Positions 22,111 through 33,649 of a stretch of 64,000 nucleotides of DNA are shown here, piece after piece. Under the pieces are notes generated by a model that saw only the letters and a list, made by a program, of their open reading frames with translations, did not search any database and was not told the origin of the DNA. Source of the DNA: Clitoria ternatea (taxonomy: Eukaryota; Streptophyta; Magnoliopsida; Fabales; Fabaceae); assembly GCA_037962975.1 (NCBI GenBank), contig CM075672.1, positions 58,784,501 to 58,848,500 on the forward strand. Direction: 5' to 3'. How positions within the stretch are numbered: the first letter of the stretch is position 1; each line of letters begins with the position of its first letter. The position numbers and the translations under genes were made by a program.

Positions 22111-23912
22111 CGTAGCAATACATGGGCTGCTTCGTGACTTACACACCGAGTCACAGGGGAAATAAAATTTGCTCGTGCATAGAGCCACCCTTCCACTGGG
22201 TCGGCCGAGGGAACCCCCCTAGTATTCCAACATCGGCGGCTATGTAGTATGCCATGGATGCAAATGCCAATCATATGTATATCTCACTCTATGCATCCTA
22301 TATATGCCACTCATCATTCATCATTATCACCTCCACTAACATCACCACAAGGTTTTTAATGGATTTAATTATCATTGGTTATTATCATTAGTTTAGGCAT
22401 TTATGTGGCATTACAATAGTTCTCAACCAAACATCATCAACATTCATATTACATTCATGGCGGATACAAGTATAACATCATATTATTGATCATACTACAC
22501 CAATATATAACACACCATGAATATTCTAAATGCATCAAAGCATGTTGCCAAACATATCATCAACACCATACACAACATTACAATTCTTCATAATATTCCA
22601 AGCAAGGCAAACATGCATACCAATACATATGACCATCAAATAACATTCAAATTCATGCATTTAGAACATAAGGACTCCTCTCCTACCTTAAGAGAAGAAT
22701 TCCGATAGGTACGACGCACCTGCCTCGTTGTTCGGAATAGGTCCTACATTAATATACATGTAAAACCTTAATCAATTAACTATTCAAAACACAATTCAAT
22801 TCTAATTGACTATTATCACATCAACAATTCATAACATGCATAAAACATGTTATAAACATCATTTCCATTATTTGTTAGGCGTTGGGAATTCCTTCCCATC
22901 AAGCCACATTCATTAAATTCAAGGCCACCAACAACAATAGCCCAACATTCACCCAATTTTATTTATCAACACCTATACCCATCAATGACATGCATTCTCT
23001 CTTAAAATACACTCCTGGACCAACATTATTCATTTTCCCCAATTCCTCATAGCTAGGGTTTCCACCAAAAACCCAACCAATCATTAATGCATCATCATTC
23101 TTCATCTTTTTCCAACATAAATGCATTTACTACACTTATCCCTCATTAAAACCTCATATTTATGGCCACCCACCTTAGGGCTCAAACTTTAAATGCCTCT
23201 AATAAATACCCATTCACATGCATGACTCCCCAAGTCATAACATCACATAATCTTAACATTAACCCATTCAAAAATGGTGGGAGGAGCTTACCTCACCCAA
23301 AAATGAAATGGGTTCCGAGAGGGGGGAAGAAAGCCAACGAAAATAAAGGAAAAGAGGGAGAAGGTTCCAAGCTCCAAGCTTCCCTTAAGCCCCTTGGAGA
23401 AACAAAAATGGAAGATGAAGAATGAGCCACCATCTTTGCCAATGATTTTGGAGGAAGAAGAAGAGAAGAAATGGAGAAGAAATAGAGAGAAAGAGGAAGT
23501 AAAAATGTATTTGCCAAAGGGTCACGGTGCATAGGTGAAAATAAGAAGGGAAGTGGAGGCTTTTAGTTTTAATTTTTAATCTTTCATTAAAAGTCCATCG
23601 TTTTACCACAAACAGGATCTTTGTTTGGGCTCAATACCTTGTCTAAAAATTATTCCAAATATATATTTGGACTCCCAATAATATTCTTAACAGCCCTGAC
23701 CAATATCATCTCAATCAGAGATACTTGGTCCGACACCCATATTTCAACCAGGCTTATTTTCAGCCTATCCGATCTCCATAAATCACCAACAGTCCCCAAA
23801 AATCTTAATTTAGTTATTTCCAATATTTTTGAACATCAAATGATTCACATTCAATTATTCAATATTTATTTCTTTAATTTATTCTTTTATTTTTAAAATC
23901 TGGGATGTTACA
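22111..23912 (-). mobile_element. S1 right segment (5' half of the LTR)
   Basis: Non-coding. On the minus strand it starts TGTAACATCCC at 23912. A block of about 100 bp (23640-23760) is shared with S2 (37740-37870), S3 (42500-42630) and S4 (48700-48830) and contains the word AAGTATCTCYGATTGAGATG. A purine-rich stretch at 23310-23500 (CT-rich on the minus strand) resembles a transcript leader. The frames at 22517-22708, 23162-23425 and 23293-23609 lack family support. Confidence 0.8.
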
Positions 23913-23917
23913 ACTAG

Positions 23918-24314
23918 CATGGTAAATATACAAATACTTAAGGATGGAAATAGTTATGGACAGGGATCATGAATTAAACAATGCGAATCAATTAATTTAT
24001 CTAATTGATGTCTGAGAATCAACAAACTTTAAATAATTAAGATGAATTCTAAATTAAATATAGTTAACATCCTTCATAAGTTAATGAGATTAGGGAATAG
24101 ATTACTTCCCTTTTTTACCTATATGGTCAAGGATTTGGTAAGCAATGGTTGCAAGAATTAAACAATACAAATCAGAAAAGGAAATACATTGAACAATTAA
24201 CATACAATCATACTTTCATTACAACTGAAAAGGAATTACATTGTTCAAGAAAGGACATTATAATAAAGTTATTACAACACAAAAGTAATTCATAACCAAA
24301 AGCAAATTAAACTA
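23918..24314 (-). other. 3' untranslated region of element M downstream of the env-position ORF
   Basis: AT-rich sequence with no ORF. It lies between the env-position ORF and the S1 insertion and should continue at 672 and leftwards. I see no distinct motif. Confidence 0.5.
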
Positions 24315-25671
24315 TCATTCTTTCTCTTCTTTATCTTCTTCATCAGCAGCCTCATCCATAGGTTCGTCATTTTGCTGCTCAGGGTAGGGTGGAAATTTAG
24401 TTGCCAAAGGTGTGTCATCAGGGGGAATGGTGAACCCAATGGAAGCCAACCAAAAGTCTTTGTCAGTTGGAACTCTCATTTCTTTAGTGTGATCCACATT
24501 CAGTGTAGTGGCAATCTTCCTCAGCATAAGATCATGGTTCAAGACCAGATCATAGGTCCCTAATTGGATCTTTTTCATGACCTGAAGTTCTTGCATTACC
24601 ATAGAGAGATCAAAAGAATTACCTGAACCTGTTGAAGGTGGTGGTGTAGAAGATGATGGTTTGGGTTGCCTGTGACGCTTTGGCTCCTGAGGCACAAAGT
24701 GGTCAATGTGGTCTACTACCCAGTACTTATCCATAATCCTCTCAGGCTTCACCTTTATTATTTCTTCATAGTTCAACTTAACCTGATTCTTTTTGGCCAG
24801 CAAAGTGACAATGGAGCAATATGGCAGCTGGAGATTTTTTTCGTAGGCTTTCACCATCTCCTCCAGTATTAACTCACCCAAATTAACATACAAGCTTTTC
24901 ATTAAACAATAAATCAACATCAACCTCTTAATGACAACCTCAGTAGCATAAGCCATAGGTTGTAGGGATGAAAGGACGTAGTGGCACCATAAAAGGGGGA
25001 GATGATTTAAACAACTTTTCTTGACACATTTTGGTGCATCACTCACTTTTGTTATATATGCATCCCCTTGTTCACAACATTCCTCCAGTATTTCCTTTCT
25101 AAGATTCTCATTTTCAACCCTATGGAATATATCTACTATCCAAGTGTATTGACATCCTTCGCATCTAAGATAAGTGCTTTTAAACTCTTATTCAATATGT
25201 GACCAGAGAGAGGAATAGTGACTCCTTTCAAGTAAGAATAAAAAGGTACCTTATCTTCAATAGAATTGCCCCTTAAATTTGCATAGAACTCCCTAGTGAG
25301 TACTTGATAACCATTGCCTAAGTTCTCATTAAAATACTGCCATCCCCTTGCAAACATAATAGCCTTTACATCAATATCAAAGCAATTATCTTCATCAAGA
25401 ACCAGAGCCTTTTCCTTTATTACTCCTCTATTTTTGAATTTTGTCTCACATTCTTAGGCAGCCTTGAGATCCCTAAACCTATTCCAGTCAAAATCCTCAT
25501 TTTTCTTGATTTCTTTTCCTCCTTAAGGCTTTTACTCTTTTTGGGTGGTGGAAAAATAGGGGTGCTTGAAGTAGCCACCCCCTTTCCTTTCTCTTTTGCG
25601 GTTTTCTTCACACTTTTCATTTCAACAACTCTTTCTATTTTTCTAATGAGTCTTTGTGATCTTGTAGACAT
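24315..25671 (-). pseudogene. Env-position ORF of element M: putative plant transposon protein domain, frameshifted
   Basis: Three minus-strand frames form one product in order: 25671-25420 (83 codons, basic, Lys/Ser-rich N-terminus with possible nuclear-localisation stretches), 25357-25136 (73 codons, with REFYANL) and 25046-24315 (243 codons, with a Leu-rich segment, a Pro/Ser-rich linker and an acidic Asp/Glu-rich tail). Each is in a different frame, so at least two frameshifts have broken it. REFYANL followed by a helical 'LLYCL'-type segment resembles the 'putative plant transposon protein' domain often found in Athila elements. It lies downstream of pol, where Athila and Calypso carry env-like ORFs, but I see no signal peptide or clear membrane anchor. 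Function is unknown. Confidence 0.6.
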
Positions 25672-25946
25672 TATGAATGTTAAGGATGGTATTTGTAGAG
25701 CCTATATGGGTGAAAATGCATAAACAACACACCCACAGCAAAATGAACATGTGAGATGAATGGACATGATGGATACATTAAATTCAAAATTGAAACAGTG
25801 GAATGTAAGAATTCTAACTATTAACTAGAGTCAAGGAATGAAAAGATGTTACCTTTCAATGAATTCCAAAGATTGTGCTTTTTCCTCTTCAAAACCTAAG
25901 TTTCCAATGTAAAAAGGTATGAATTAGGGTTTGTATGCTGAAAGGG

Positions 25947-25954
25947 TTTTTATA
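25947..25954 (-). promoter_or_regulatory. Possible TATA box for the env-position ORF
   Basis: The minus strand reads AGTATAAAAACCC, about 130 bp after the palindrome array and 276 bp before the ATG at 25671. This is by position only; no transcript data are available to me. Confidence 0.4.
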
Positions 25955-26087
25955 CTATTGAACCCAACATTTATACGCTTATATTCTGAATGCTGTAAGT
26001 GATAACAAGCTGGAACACACTGGGGTACGTATCTTTGGCGTACATACACCCATATTAAAGCACAACAGGTGGTAAAGTATGGGTTCA

Positions 26088-26634
26088 CGCTCAAGCGTAC
26101 GCGATCACGCTTAAGCGTATAGGAGTCACGCTTAAGCGTGAAATTCTCTCGCTCAAGCGCGAAGACACAACAGGGGTCACGTTTGGTACTCGCTCAAGTG
26201 CACAATGGTCACGCTTGAGTGTGAAGGCATACTTCAAAGACCCAAGGTTCATACTCAAGCACAAAGCTCCTCGCTTAAGCGCATAACATGCTTAGGGGGG
26301 TCACGCTTCAAGCGTAAAAGGGTCACGCTCAAGCGCCATTTCTTTCTAAGGTTCAAACTACCAGCGCGAAGGGTCATGCTTAAGCACATGGTGCACCACT
26401 TAAGCACACAGGGTGCTCGCTCAAGCATACAAGTTGGTCTAGGAGTCACGCTTAAAGCGTGGAGTCTCTCCCTCAAGCGCGAAGACATTCCCTGATTCAC
26501 ACTAAAAGCCACGCTCAAGCGTACAAGGTTCACGCTTGAGCGTGAAGGCATAAGTTGGTTATGCTTAAGCGCGCAAGGTTCTCGCTCAAGCGCCCAAAGG
26601 TTATGCTTAAGCGCGCTTACTCCTCGCTTAAGCG
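26088..26634. repeat. CGCTYAAGCG palindrome array, about 20 copies at 20-21 bp steps
   Basis: Copies (exact or with 1-2 changes) start at 26088, 26108, 26129, 26150, 26191, 26212, 26252, 26272, 26304, 26326, 26377, 26397, 26418, 26449, 26470, 26512, 26533, 26562, 26583, 26604 and 26625. Most steps are 20-22 bp or about twice that. The copy at 26304 and the one at 26449 carry one extra base. Both CGCTTAAGCG (fully palindromic) and CGCTCAAGCG/CGCTTGAGCG occur. Confidence 0.85.
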
Positions 26635-26974
26635 TGCAAGGGGCTTGATCCTAATTTATTTACACGTAGCTATGCCCAGTTTAGAGTATATGTACGCGTA
26701 CCTCCTGGTCCATAATTTTATTATTTTGTTGATGCGCGTAAGTACACTAGAACTCAAGGTATATACACTCAAACCTTATTCAAAATTTTTCAAGTTTATT
26801 CACACCTTATTCAATTTTTTTTAGTTTTCTTTTATTGTTTTTAAAACACCAAACATAAACTACAACAATTAAAATATAGGGTTGCCTCGCTTAAGCGCTT
26901 CTTTAAGGTCACTAGGTTGACCTTTGACACCTAAGAAGATGCCTGTAAAAACATGGAGGATTTCTGCCTATAAC

Positions 26975-27455
26975 TTTCCTCCACAGTAGAGCTTGAGTCT
27001 TTGGCCATTCACCTTAAAAGTTCTTCCAGTGGCTGGTTCTTTTACCTCAATTGCACCATGAGGGAAAACCTCATTCACAATAAAAGGTCCGGACCATTTG
27101 GATCTAAGTTTTCCTGGAAAGAGTCTCAGCCTAGAATTGAATAATAAGACCTTGTCATCCTTGTGAAACTCCTTCCTATTTATCCACTTATCATGCCACC
27201 TCTTAGTTTTCTCCTTATATATTGAGGCACTCTGATAAGCATTGAGTCTGAACCCTCAAGTTCATAGAGTTTTAGGACTCTTTCCTCTTGAGATTGGTCA
27301 CAATCTATGTTTAACAGCTTTATGGCCCACCATGCCTTATGCTCTAACTCCCCAGGAAGATGGCAAGCCTTATCATATACCAACTGATAAGGTGAGATGC
27401 CAATTGGAGTCTTAAATGTTATCCTATAGGCCCACAATGCATCATCTAATCTCAC
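26975..27455 (-). pseudogene. Integrase C-terminal part of element M
   Basis: Minus-strand frame with ALWAYRITFKTPIG and KACHLPGELEH near the start (27455-27180). After a frame break come FNSRLRL, KWSGPFIV and FKVNGQRLKLY down to about 26975. This is the GPF-type C-terminal integrase module of Athila. The break near 27180 adds to the general decay. Confidence 0.8.
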
Positions 27456-27538
27456 AGACAGTCCTTCCTAGATTTCCCTACTACTTTCTCTAGTATCCTC
27501 TTGATTTCTCTGTTAGAAAGCTCAACTTGTCCACAAGT

Positions 27539-27913
27539 TTATGGATGGTAGGGAGTTGATACTTTATGGAGTACCTCATAATGTCTCAGGGCTTTTTCCA
27601 TGATTCTATTGCAGAAATGTAACCCTCCATCACTAATGAGGACTCTAGGGACTCCAAATCTAGAAAAAATGTTCTTCTTTATAAACCTAAGCACCACATG
27701 TGCATCATTGGTTCTGGTAGGGATTGCCTCCACCCACTTGGAGACATAATCCATAACAACAAGGATATACTCATTGGAGAATGACTTTGGGAATGGTCCC
27801 ATGAAGTCAATGCCCCAGACATCAAATAGCTCCACAACTAAAATATTTGTCAAAGGCATCCCAGATTTAGCAGAGAGGCCTCCATTTCTTTGGCACTTAT
27901 CACACCTTTGCAC
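27539..27913 (-). pseudogene. Integrase catalytic core of element M
   Basis: The minus-strand frame of 124 codons contains the CDKCQRNG end of the zinc domain, WGIDFMGPFP with the first catalytic Asp, LISDGGLHF with the second, and YHP just before a TAA stop at 27539-27541. The catalytic Glu lies beyond the stop in the region leading to 27455. The frame differs from the next piece, so a frameshift is also present. Confidence 0.85.
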
Positions 27914-27958
27914 ATATACTCTAGCATCCTAAAAAATTGTTGGCTAATAAAAGCCACA

Positions 27959-28312
27959 CTATAACACTTTTGTTGCTGTTCTAGAGGCACCATGGTATCC
28001 TCCATAATAGGAATCATGACAGTGCCACAAGAGTCTTTCTTGCTCTAATTTAGGCATACATCTTCTAATAATTCCATCTACTCTTATCTTATACAGAAAG
28101 GGATCATCCCATAGAAAAGTTTTATTATCATGAAAGAACTTCTTCTTCATTTGGAATATCCACCCTTTTAGTACCACAAAGGCACTTTTAAAGTTGGCCA
28201 TATCAGCATACCATGGCCCTGTGGTAATTGCCATCAGCCTCTTATCTGGGAATTCCTCTTTTATCAAGATAGAGTCAGATTTGCCTTCCAGATGAGAGAG
28301 TTGATCAGCCAC
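27959..28312 (-). pseudogene. RNase H end and integrase zinc domain of element M
   Basis: 117 codons on the minus strand. ADQLSHLE carries the last RNase H acidic residue. LLWHCHDSYYGGYHG is the His-His part of the integrase HHCC motif. It joins 28313-28846 in the same frame after a stop. Confidence 0.8.
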
Positions 28313-28846
28313 TTAGTTCTCTACTCCCTTTTTATCTCTTATTTCCAAATCAAACTCTTGGAGTAATAGAACCCATCTGATCAATCTTGGCTTTGATTCT
28401 TTTTTAGCTAGCAAGTACTTGATTGTTGAATGGTCTGTATAGACAATGACCTTATCACCAATCAAGTAAGCTCTGAATTTATCAAAGGCATACACCACAG
28501 CAAGCATTTCTTTTTCAGTAGTGGTGTAGTTTATTTGATTCTTATTCATCACCTTACTAGCATAATAAATAACATGTGTTAATTTTTCTTTTTTCTGTCC
28601 TAGTACAGCTCCTATAGCAGAATCACTTACATCACACATGAGTTCAAATGGTAAAAACCAATCAGGTGCTGCAAAGATTGGAGCTGTAATTAATCTTTGT
28701 TTCAAATTTTCAAAAGCCTTGACACAGTTTTCATCAAAAACAAAAGCATGATCTTTCACCAGTAAATCAGTCAAAGGCTTTGCTATTTTCGAAAAATCCT
28801 TTATAAATCTCCTATAGAAGCCAGTACATCCTGAGAAACTCCTCAC
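28313..28846 (-). pseudogene. RT thumb and RNase H of element M
   Basis: 177 minus-strand codons. It begins with RSFSGCTGFYRRFIKDFSK (RT connection) and contains the RNase H acidic residues in LMCDVSD, TEKEMLA and YTDHSTIKYLL. Stops close both ends, but the frame agrees with the flanking RT and integrase pieces. Confidence 0.85.
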
Positions 28847-29365
28847 TTATTTCACATTGATTAGAGGAGGAAGCTTTTCAATGATATCAATCTTGGCTCT
28901 ATCTACTTGAATGCCCTCTGCAGAGACTTTGTGGCCAAGGACTATCCCTCCTCTAACCATAAAATGACACTTTTCCCAGTTGAGGACAAGATTAATCTCT
29001 TGACATCTCACCAGCACCTTAGATAGGTTGCTGAGGCATATATCAAAGTTGTTTCCAAACATAAAGAAGTCATCCATGAACACCTCAATGAACTTCTCTA
29101 CCATATCCCCAAAAATTACCAGCATACACCTTTGAAAGGTTGCTAGTGCATTGCATAAACCAAATGGCATGCGCCTATATGCATAGATTCCATATAGACA
29201 GGTGAAGGCTGTCTTCTCTTGATCTTTTGGATCAACCACAATTTGGTTGTATCCAGAATATTCATCAAGGAAGCAATAATACTCATGACCTGACAGCCTT
29301 TCAAGCATTTGGTCTACAAATGGTAAAGAAAAATGGTCTTTTCTAGTGGCATATCCTATGCACAT
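28847..29365 (-). pseudogene. Reverse transcriptase palm of element M
   Basis: 172 minus-strand codons with the MPFGLCNALATFQRCM segment and an intact FMDD catalytic box (EVFMDDFFMFG). It is cut by a stop at 28847-28849 near LINVK. A direct repeat of about 25 bp at 29351-29400 (ATGCACATCCTCCAACCT twice) has disturbed the start of this piece. Confidence 0.87.
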
Positions 29366-29492
29366 CCTCCAACCTTCTATAATCTATGCACATCCTCCAA
29401 CCTGTAGTTGGTCTAGTGGCAATGACTTCACCTTTTTCATTTTTTACAGTGGTCATCCCTCCTTTCTTAGGCACCACTTAGACCGGACTGAT

Positions 29493-30095
29493 CTAAGCGA
29501 TGTCTGAGATAGGATAGATAATCCTTACATTAAGAAGTTTAACCACTTCTTTCCTCACAGCCTCTTTCATTATAGGGTTTAACCTTCTTTGTGGCTGAAC
29601 AACTGGGGAATAGTCATCCTCCATCAAAATTTTATGCATACAAAATGATGGACTAATCCCCTTTAAATTAGAAATGTTCCAACCAATGTCAGATTCATGA
29701 TTTCTTAAAAGCCCTATCAGTTTTTCTACATCCTCATCACCTAACTCAACATTAATGATTACAGGATGTGATTCATTATTTCCTAAGAAAACATATCTCA
29801 AATGAGAAGGCAAGGGTTTCAAATTATGTTTTTCTTCAAACACTTCCTTACCCTTCTCAAGTGCAGTATTATTTAAGTTTTCTTTCATTTCAACTTCTAC
29901 TTCCCCTACTTTACATGCTTTTAGTAGGTTCAGCAGCTCAGTTTGTGGGTCATCCAACTCCTCAGCCTCGAAGTTGAAATCATCCTCTAAAAAGGCTTGT
30001 AAAGCCTCTTCTTCAGCCTTTAACAACATAGGAGTCTTATAACTTCTGATTTCTTCAAGCATAAAACAATCCATTTTTTCAGCTGGATGTTTCAT
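29493..30095 (-). pseudogene. Protease-RT linker and RT start of element M
   Basis: 200 minus-strand codons, acidic at first. It then has the LKPLPSHLRYVFLG and GISPSFCMHKI segments that precede RT in Athila pol, and ends in IIYPISD. Frame breaks separate it from both neighbours. Confidence 0.8.
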
Positions 30096-30109
30096 AGCAT
30101 TGAAGACAT

Positions 30110-30620
30110 TAAAAGTTACTTACTCCTCATGAACTCTCAGTATGAGTTCTCCTTTCTCTACATCAATTAAAGCTCTTCCAGTAGCTAAGAAGGGTCTCCC
30201 TAAGATTAGGGGAATCTCTCTATCAGCCTCTATATCCAACACTACAAAATCTGCTGGAAAGATAAACTTATCTACCTTTATTAACAAGTCTTCCAGCATC
30301 CCATGAGGATATTTAATAGACCTATCAGCCAACTGCAAAGACATGCGAGTTAGTTGTAGGTCATTAATTCCTAATTTCCTCATTGAGGACAGAGGCATAA
30401 GGTTAATGCTAGCCCCTAGATCACATAAAGCACTTCCAACATGAACATCCCCTATTACATAAGGTATTGTAAAAGATCCAGGATCTTCTAGCTTTTAAGG
30501 GAGTTTCTTTTGAATAATTGCACTACACTCTTGAGTAAGGGCAATCATTTCATCTCCCTTAAGCTTTCTCTTCTTAGACAGAAGTTCTTTCAAAAATTTA
30601 GCATATGATGGCATCTCTTG
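30110..30620 (-). pseudogene. Aspartic protease of element M
   Basis: A minus-strand frame 30398-30120 holds the second half of the protease (RMSLQLADRS, then LILGRPFLATG). The DLGAS catalytic motif is just upstream at about 30402-30420, before the first ATG of that frame. Further upstream the reading is broken near 30497 (a TAA). Confidence 0.8.
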
Positions 30621-32230
30621 CAATCCCTCAGCAAAAGGAATATTTATGTGAACCTTCTTGAACACATCTAAGAACTTAGCAAACTTTTGCTCCTCTATGT
30701 GTTTCTTAAATCTATGTGAAAATGGAGCATTCTTTAATTTCTCAGGAGTTAGCTTGAAGCTTCCTCCAAGATCAAATCATTCTTTTTCTTTTTCTTTTGA
30801 TGAACTTGATTTCCTTTCTCTTTTTCTGTTTCTACTTTATTTTCAGTTTTATCATTAACTTGCTCACTTTCCTGCTCTTTTTCTTTTTCTACAGTATTTT
30901 CATTACTTAGAGTAGGAAAAACCAAAGTTTTTCCACTCCTAGTGATTATTGCTTTGCAATGTTCCCTTGGATTTACCTCAATATCTCCAGGAAAATTGCC
31001 TGATTGTCTCTCAGCTAACTGCTTTGAGAGCTGTCTAACCTAATTTTCTAGATTCTAGATGGACGTTTCTTGATTTTTAAAGCTAGCCTGAGTGGCTTGA
31101 ATGAACTGAGATAGAACATTCTCAAGTTCATACTTTTCTTTAGGGGGAGGGGGAAGAGGTTTTTGTGGTCTAGTTGTGGTTTGAGTTTGTGGTATGTTTT
31201 GATTTAAATGTGGACCCTTCTGCCATGAAAAATTGGGGTGGTTTCTATAGTTAGGATTAAAAGAATTAGAGGGGTAATTCCTTTGAAATTGTTGTCCCAT
31301 GAAATTAACTTGCTCAGCAGGCACATTTGGATCACACATGCCATTTTCATGGTCTCTACCATAAAAATCATAACTCATCATGCAGACTTGACTAGGCTTT
31401 TGGAGTTCTGAAATTTGAACACTTAATTTCTCCAAAGCCTGAGTCATCAACTTACTTTGAGCCAAATAAGCATCTTATGCTTCTAATTATAGTATCCTTC
31501 TCTTAGGGATTTGGCTCATTTCACTAACTAAACATTCATTTGAAGCCATAACATCAATTAGCTCTATGACTTCTTCTACAGTTTTAGTGGTCAATGAACC
31601 TCCAGCTGAGGCATCAATCAACACCCTAGTACCTGGTCTTACTCCATTATAAAATATGGTAACTTGTTGCACATCAGGGATCCTATGATGAAGACATTTC
31701 CTCAAACTCTCCTTGTACCTATCCCATGCTTCCATCAGAGATTCACCGTCTCTCTACTAGAAACAAGTGATTTCTATGCGTAACTTGGCATACTTGGAAG
31801 GAGGGAAATATTTAATCAAAAATTTTCTTTGTAAATCCTCCCAAGTGGATATACTGCCTTTTGCACGGTCCTTGGAGAAAAAAGAAACAATCTCAATCTT
31901 ATTGCCTCATCAGGGACACCATTTATTTTCACTGTATCACAAATTTGGAGGAAGGTTGCTAGATGCAAATTTGGATCCTCAACATCCCTTCCTCCGAATT
32001 GATCATTTCTAACCAACAACAACAAAGCCGGTTTAAGTTCAAAATTATTAGCTGCAATTGGAGGCCTAAGGATGCTAGATTGCGATCCTTCTTCAGTAGG
32101 CCTAGAGTAGTCACCTTGTGTAACTCTCCTCTGTTCTATTTCTTGCTATTCTTTTCCCTTTTTCTCCTTTCTAAGTCTACGCTCTAACAAATCAATATAA
32201 GGATCAAAGAAGAATGGCTCTCCTCTGTTC
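30621..32230 (-). pseudogene. gag: gag of element M, decayed
   Basis: Three main minus-strand pieces are seen. 32025-31816 contains the QFGGRDVEDPNLHLATF N-terminal gag segment. 31735-31487 holds MEAWDRYKESLRKCLHHRIP, the end of the Retrotrans_gag core. 31465-31055 is the Pro/Gln/Asn-rich tail with a degenerate Cys-His cluster near its start. Frames differ (the first is one frame off), and stops fall between pieces. The Glu/Lys-rich tail before the protease, down to about 30621, is also broken. Confidence 0.8.
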
Positions 32231-32403
32231 CTTGACTGTATACACCAGATATTAGACACAGAATCAATTTCAATGCTTCTGCTACTGCTACACACAAGCT
32301 ACTGCTATACTAAAAATGAGAATTAAACTGCTACTAAATGCGAAAACAAAATTAAATGGTTCAGTCTAGTATCGGTCCAAGGATTATTGATATTACTCAA
32401 CAA
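32231..32403 (-). other. Leader of element M between PBS and gag
   Basis: Non-coding, AT-rich. I see no motif. Confidence 0.5.
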
Positions 32404-32421
32404 TCCTCAGCAACAGCGCCA
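32404..32421 (-). other. Primer-binding site of element M (tRNA-Asp type, mutated)
   Basis: The minus strand reads TGGCGCTGTTGCTGAGGA, differing from the usual TGGCGCCGTTGCCGGGGA by three transitions (two C-to-T and one G-to-A). It lies six bases after the LTR end, as in the other Athila elements here. Confidence 0.85.
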
Positions 32422-32509
32422 TTAACTTGATGCATAATCTCAGAGGATTAAATTCTTTTGGCAAGCGCACCAATTGTTAAATTTTTAATATATTTGATCG
32501 TCCCACAGG

Positions 32510-32514
32510 GATTG
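32510..32514 (+). repeat. Target-site duplication GATTG, left copy for S2
   Basis: Matches GATTG at 38032-38036 on the other side of S2. Confidence 0.85.
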
Positions 32515-33649
32515 TATAACATCCCCGATTTTTTGTACTCGAATCCTGATGTGATCGTCATAATTAATAAAAATACGAGTAAATTTTTCACGTTTGAAAA
32601 CATTTCCAAGACACCACCATGATCACATCAAGACCCAAATCACATAAAACCAAAGAGTGAGATTATATAACCTAAAGCTGGATCGATAGATAAATTGCCC
32701 ATAACGGTATACGAAAATAATGGAGTTTACAGCGGAAGAATATGTATACCGGGCACACGCCTAGTCCCATATATCATGATATGAGAAAAGGCTTGGCAAA
32801 GCATGCAATGGCATATCATAAGCCTAATAGACAACCATCATCATTTTACATAATTACATAAGCATACAATGCCTAAGATATAACTAATTTTATATACATT
32901 CGGGAATATACTCCTGACTATCTCAATCATTAATGAACATCATTCAATTTCAATCCTTCTAATACACATCAAATCATCTCTTACATTCTACATATATATT
33001 CACCATCCACAAGTTCAAAGGATTGTCTTATACATATTCAGAATCTCTAAATCATCTACATTCTCATAACCAATTCATTCATTACATAAGAACTCATAAA
33101 TGATGTCGGCCAAGGCACTTCCATTACCACTATTTACCTTAACCAAAGCTTTGACTAAAAATCCGAACTCATCCCATGGCAACCTGCATCACAAGGCTAA
33201 AAAGGAGACCACATGGAAGAGTGAGTTATACATTCAAAATGACGAATAATATATATATATTGTGATCATGTGTATATGCATACAAACGTCATCTGTGCTT
33301 TGCTATCAAATCATCAAATTATCATTCATATATCATCTCATTATTATAATAGGCATACAAGCCTCATGAATCGTAATTCATATCATAAATAAGCACAACA
33401 TATACACAATCACATACATAATCTCTTTGCCACTTATCAACAAGGGCACTCATAATCATTATCATCATTATTTCATTATGGCTTTGCTCAATACCTCCTC
33501 GCAAGGGGTTTCTCATCACTCGTGGTCATCCCATCTCAAATGCCATGGTCTTAAGGCTAATGCATATGTCAACTGTTTAATGCATATGCAACGGATCCGA
33601 TTTTCAAATTCAACAATAATCACAATCACTTAAATTATCATCATCACTC

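Larger units (their letters stand above)
673..23912 (-). mobile_element. Solo LTR S1 (TGTAAC family), split by tandem element T
   Basis: On the minus strand this LTR starts TGTAACATCCC at 23912 and ends GGGGCGTCTCA at 673. It is flanked by identical 5-bp target duplications, ACTAG at 668-672 and ACTAG at 23913-23917. The tandem Athila array T occupies 2748-22105 inside it. Without T and one copy of T's target duplication, S1 is about 3.88 kb. It is colinear with solo LTR S4 (48534-52023) read in the opposite direction; for example, the word around 1855-1885 matches 50880-50915 reversed. No internal domain is present, so it is a solo LTR left by LTR-LTR recombination. Its terminal word is the same as the start of the Tekay-like LTRs of element K, so a related chromovirus is the likely parent. 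Confidence 0.85.
25672..26974 (-). promoter_or_regulatory. Intergenic region between pol and env-position ORF of M, with palindrome array and TATA box
   Basis: No coding sequence is supported. In minus-strand order it holds one CGCTTAAGCG-type word (26888-26897), an array of about 20 CGCTYAAGCG-type palindromes (26634 down to 26088), then a TATA box (25947-25954), then about 275 bp of untranslated sequence before the ATG at 25671. This order, palindrome array then TATA 130-220 bp later, is the same as in the LTRs of T and M. I infer an internal promoter for the downstream ORF. The frames inside the array (26205-26551) are repeat artefacts. Confidence 0.5.

Noticed and set aside
26205..26824. 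ORFs on both strands within the CGCTYAAGCG array
   Set aside because: Repeated peptides such as LKRARF arise from the 21-bp rhythm (seven codons) and are artefacts.
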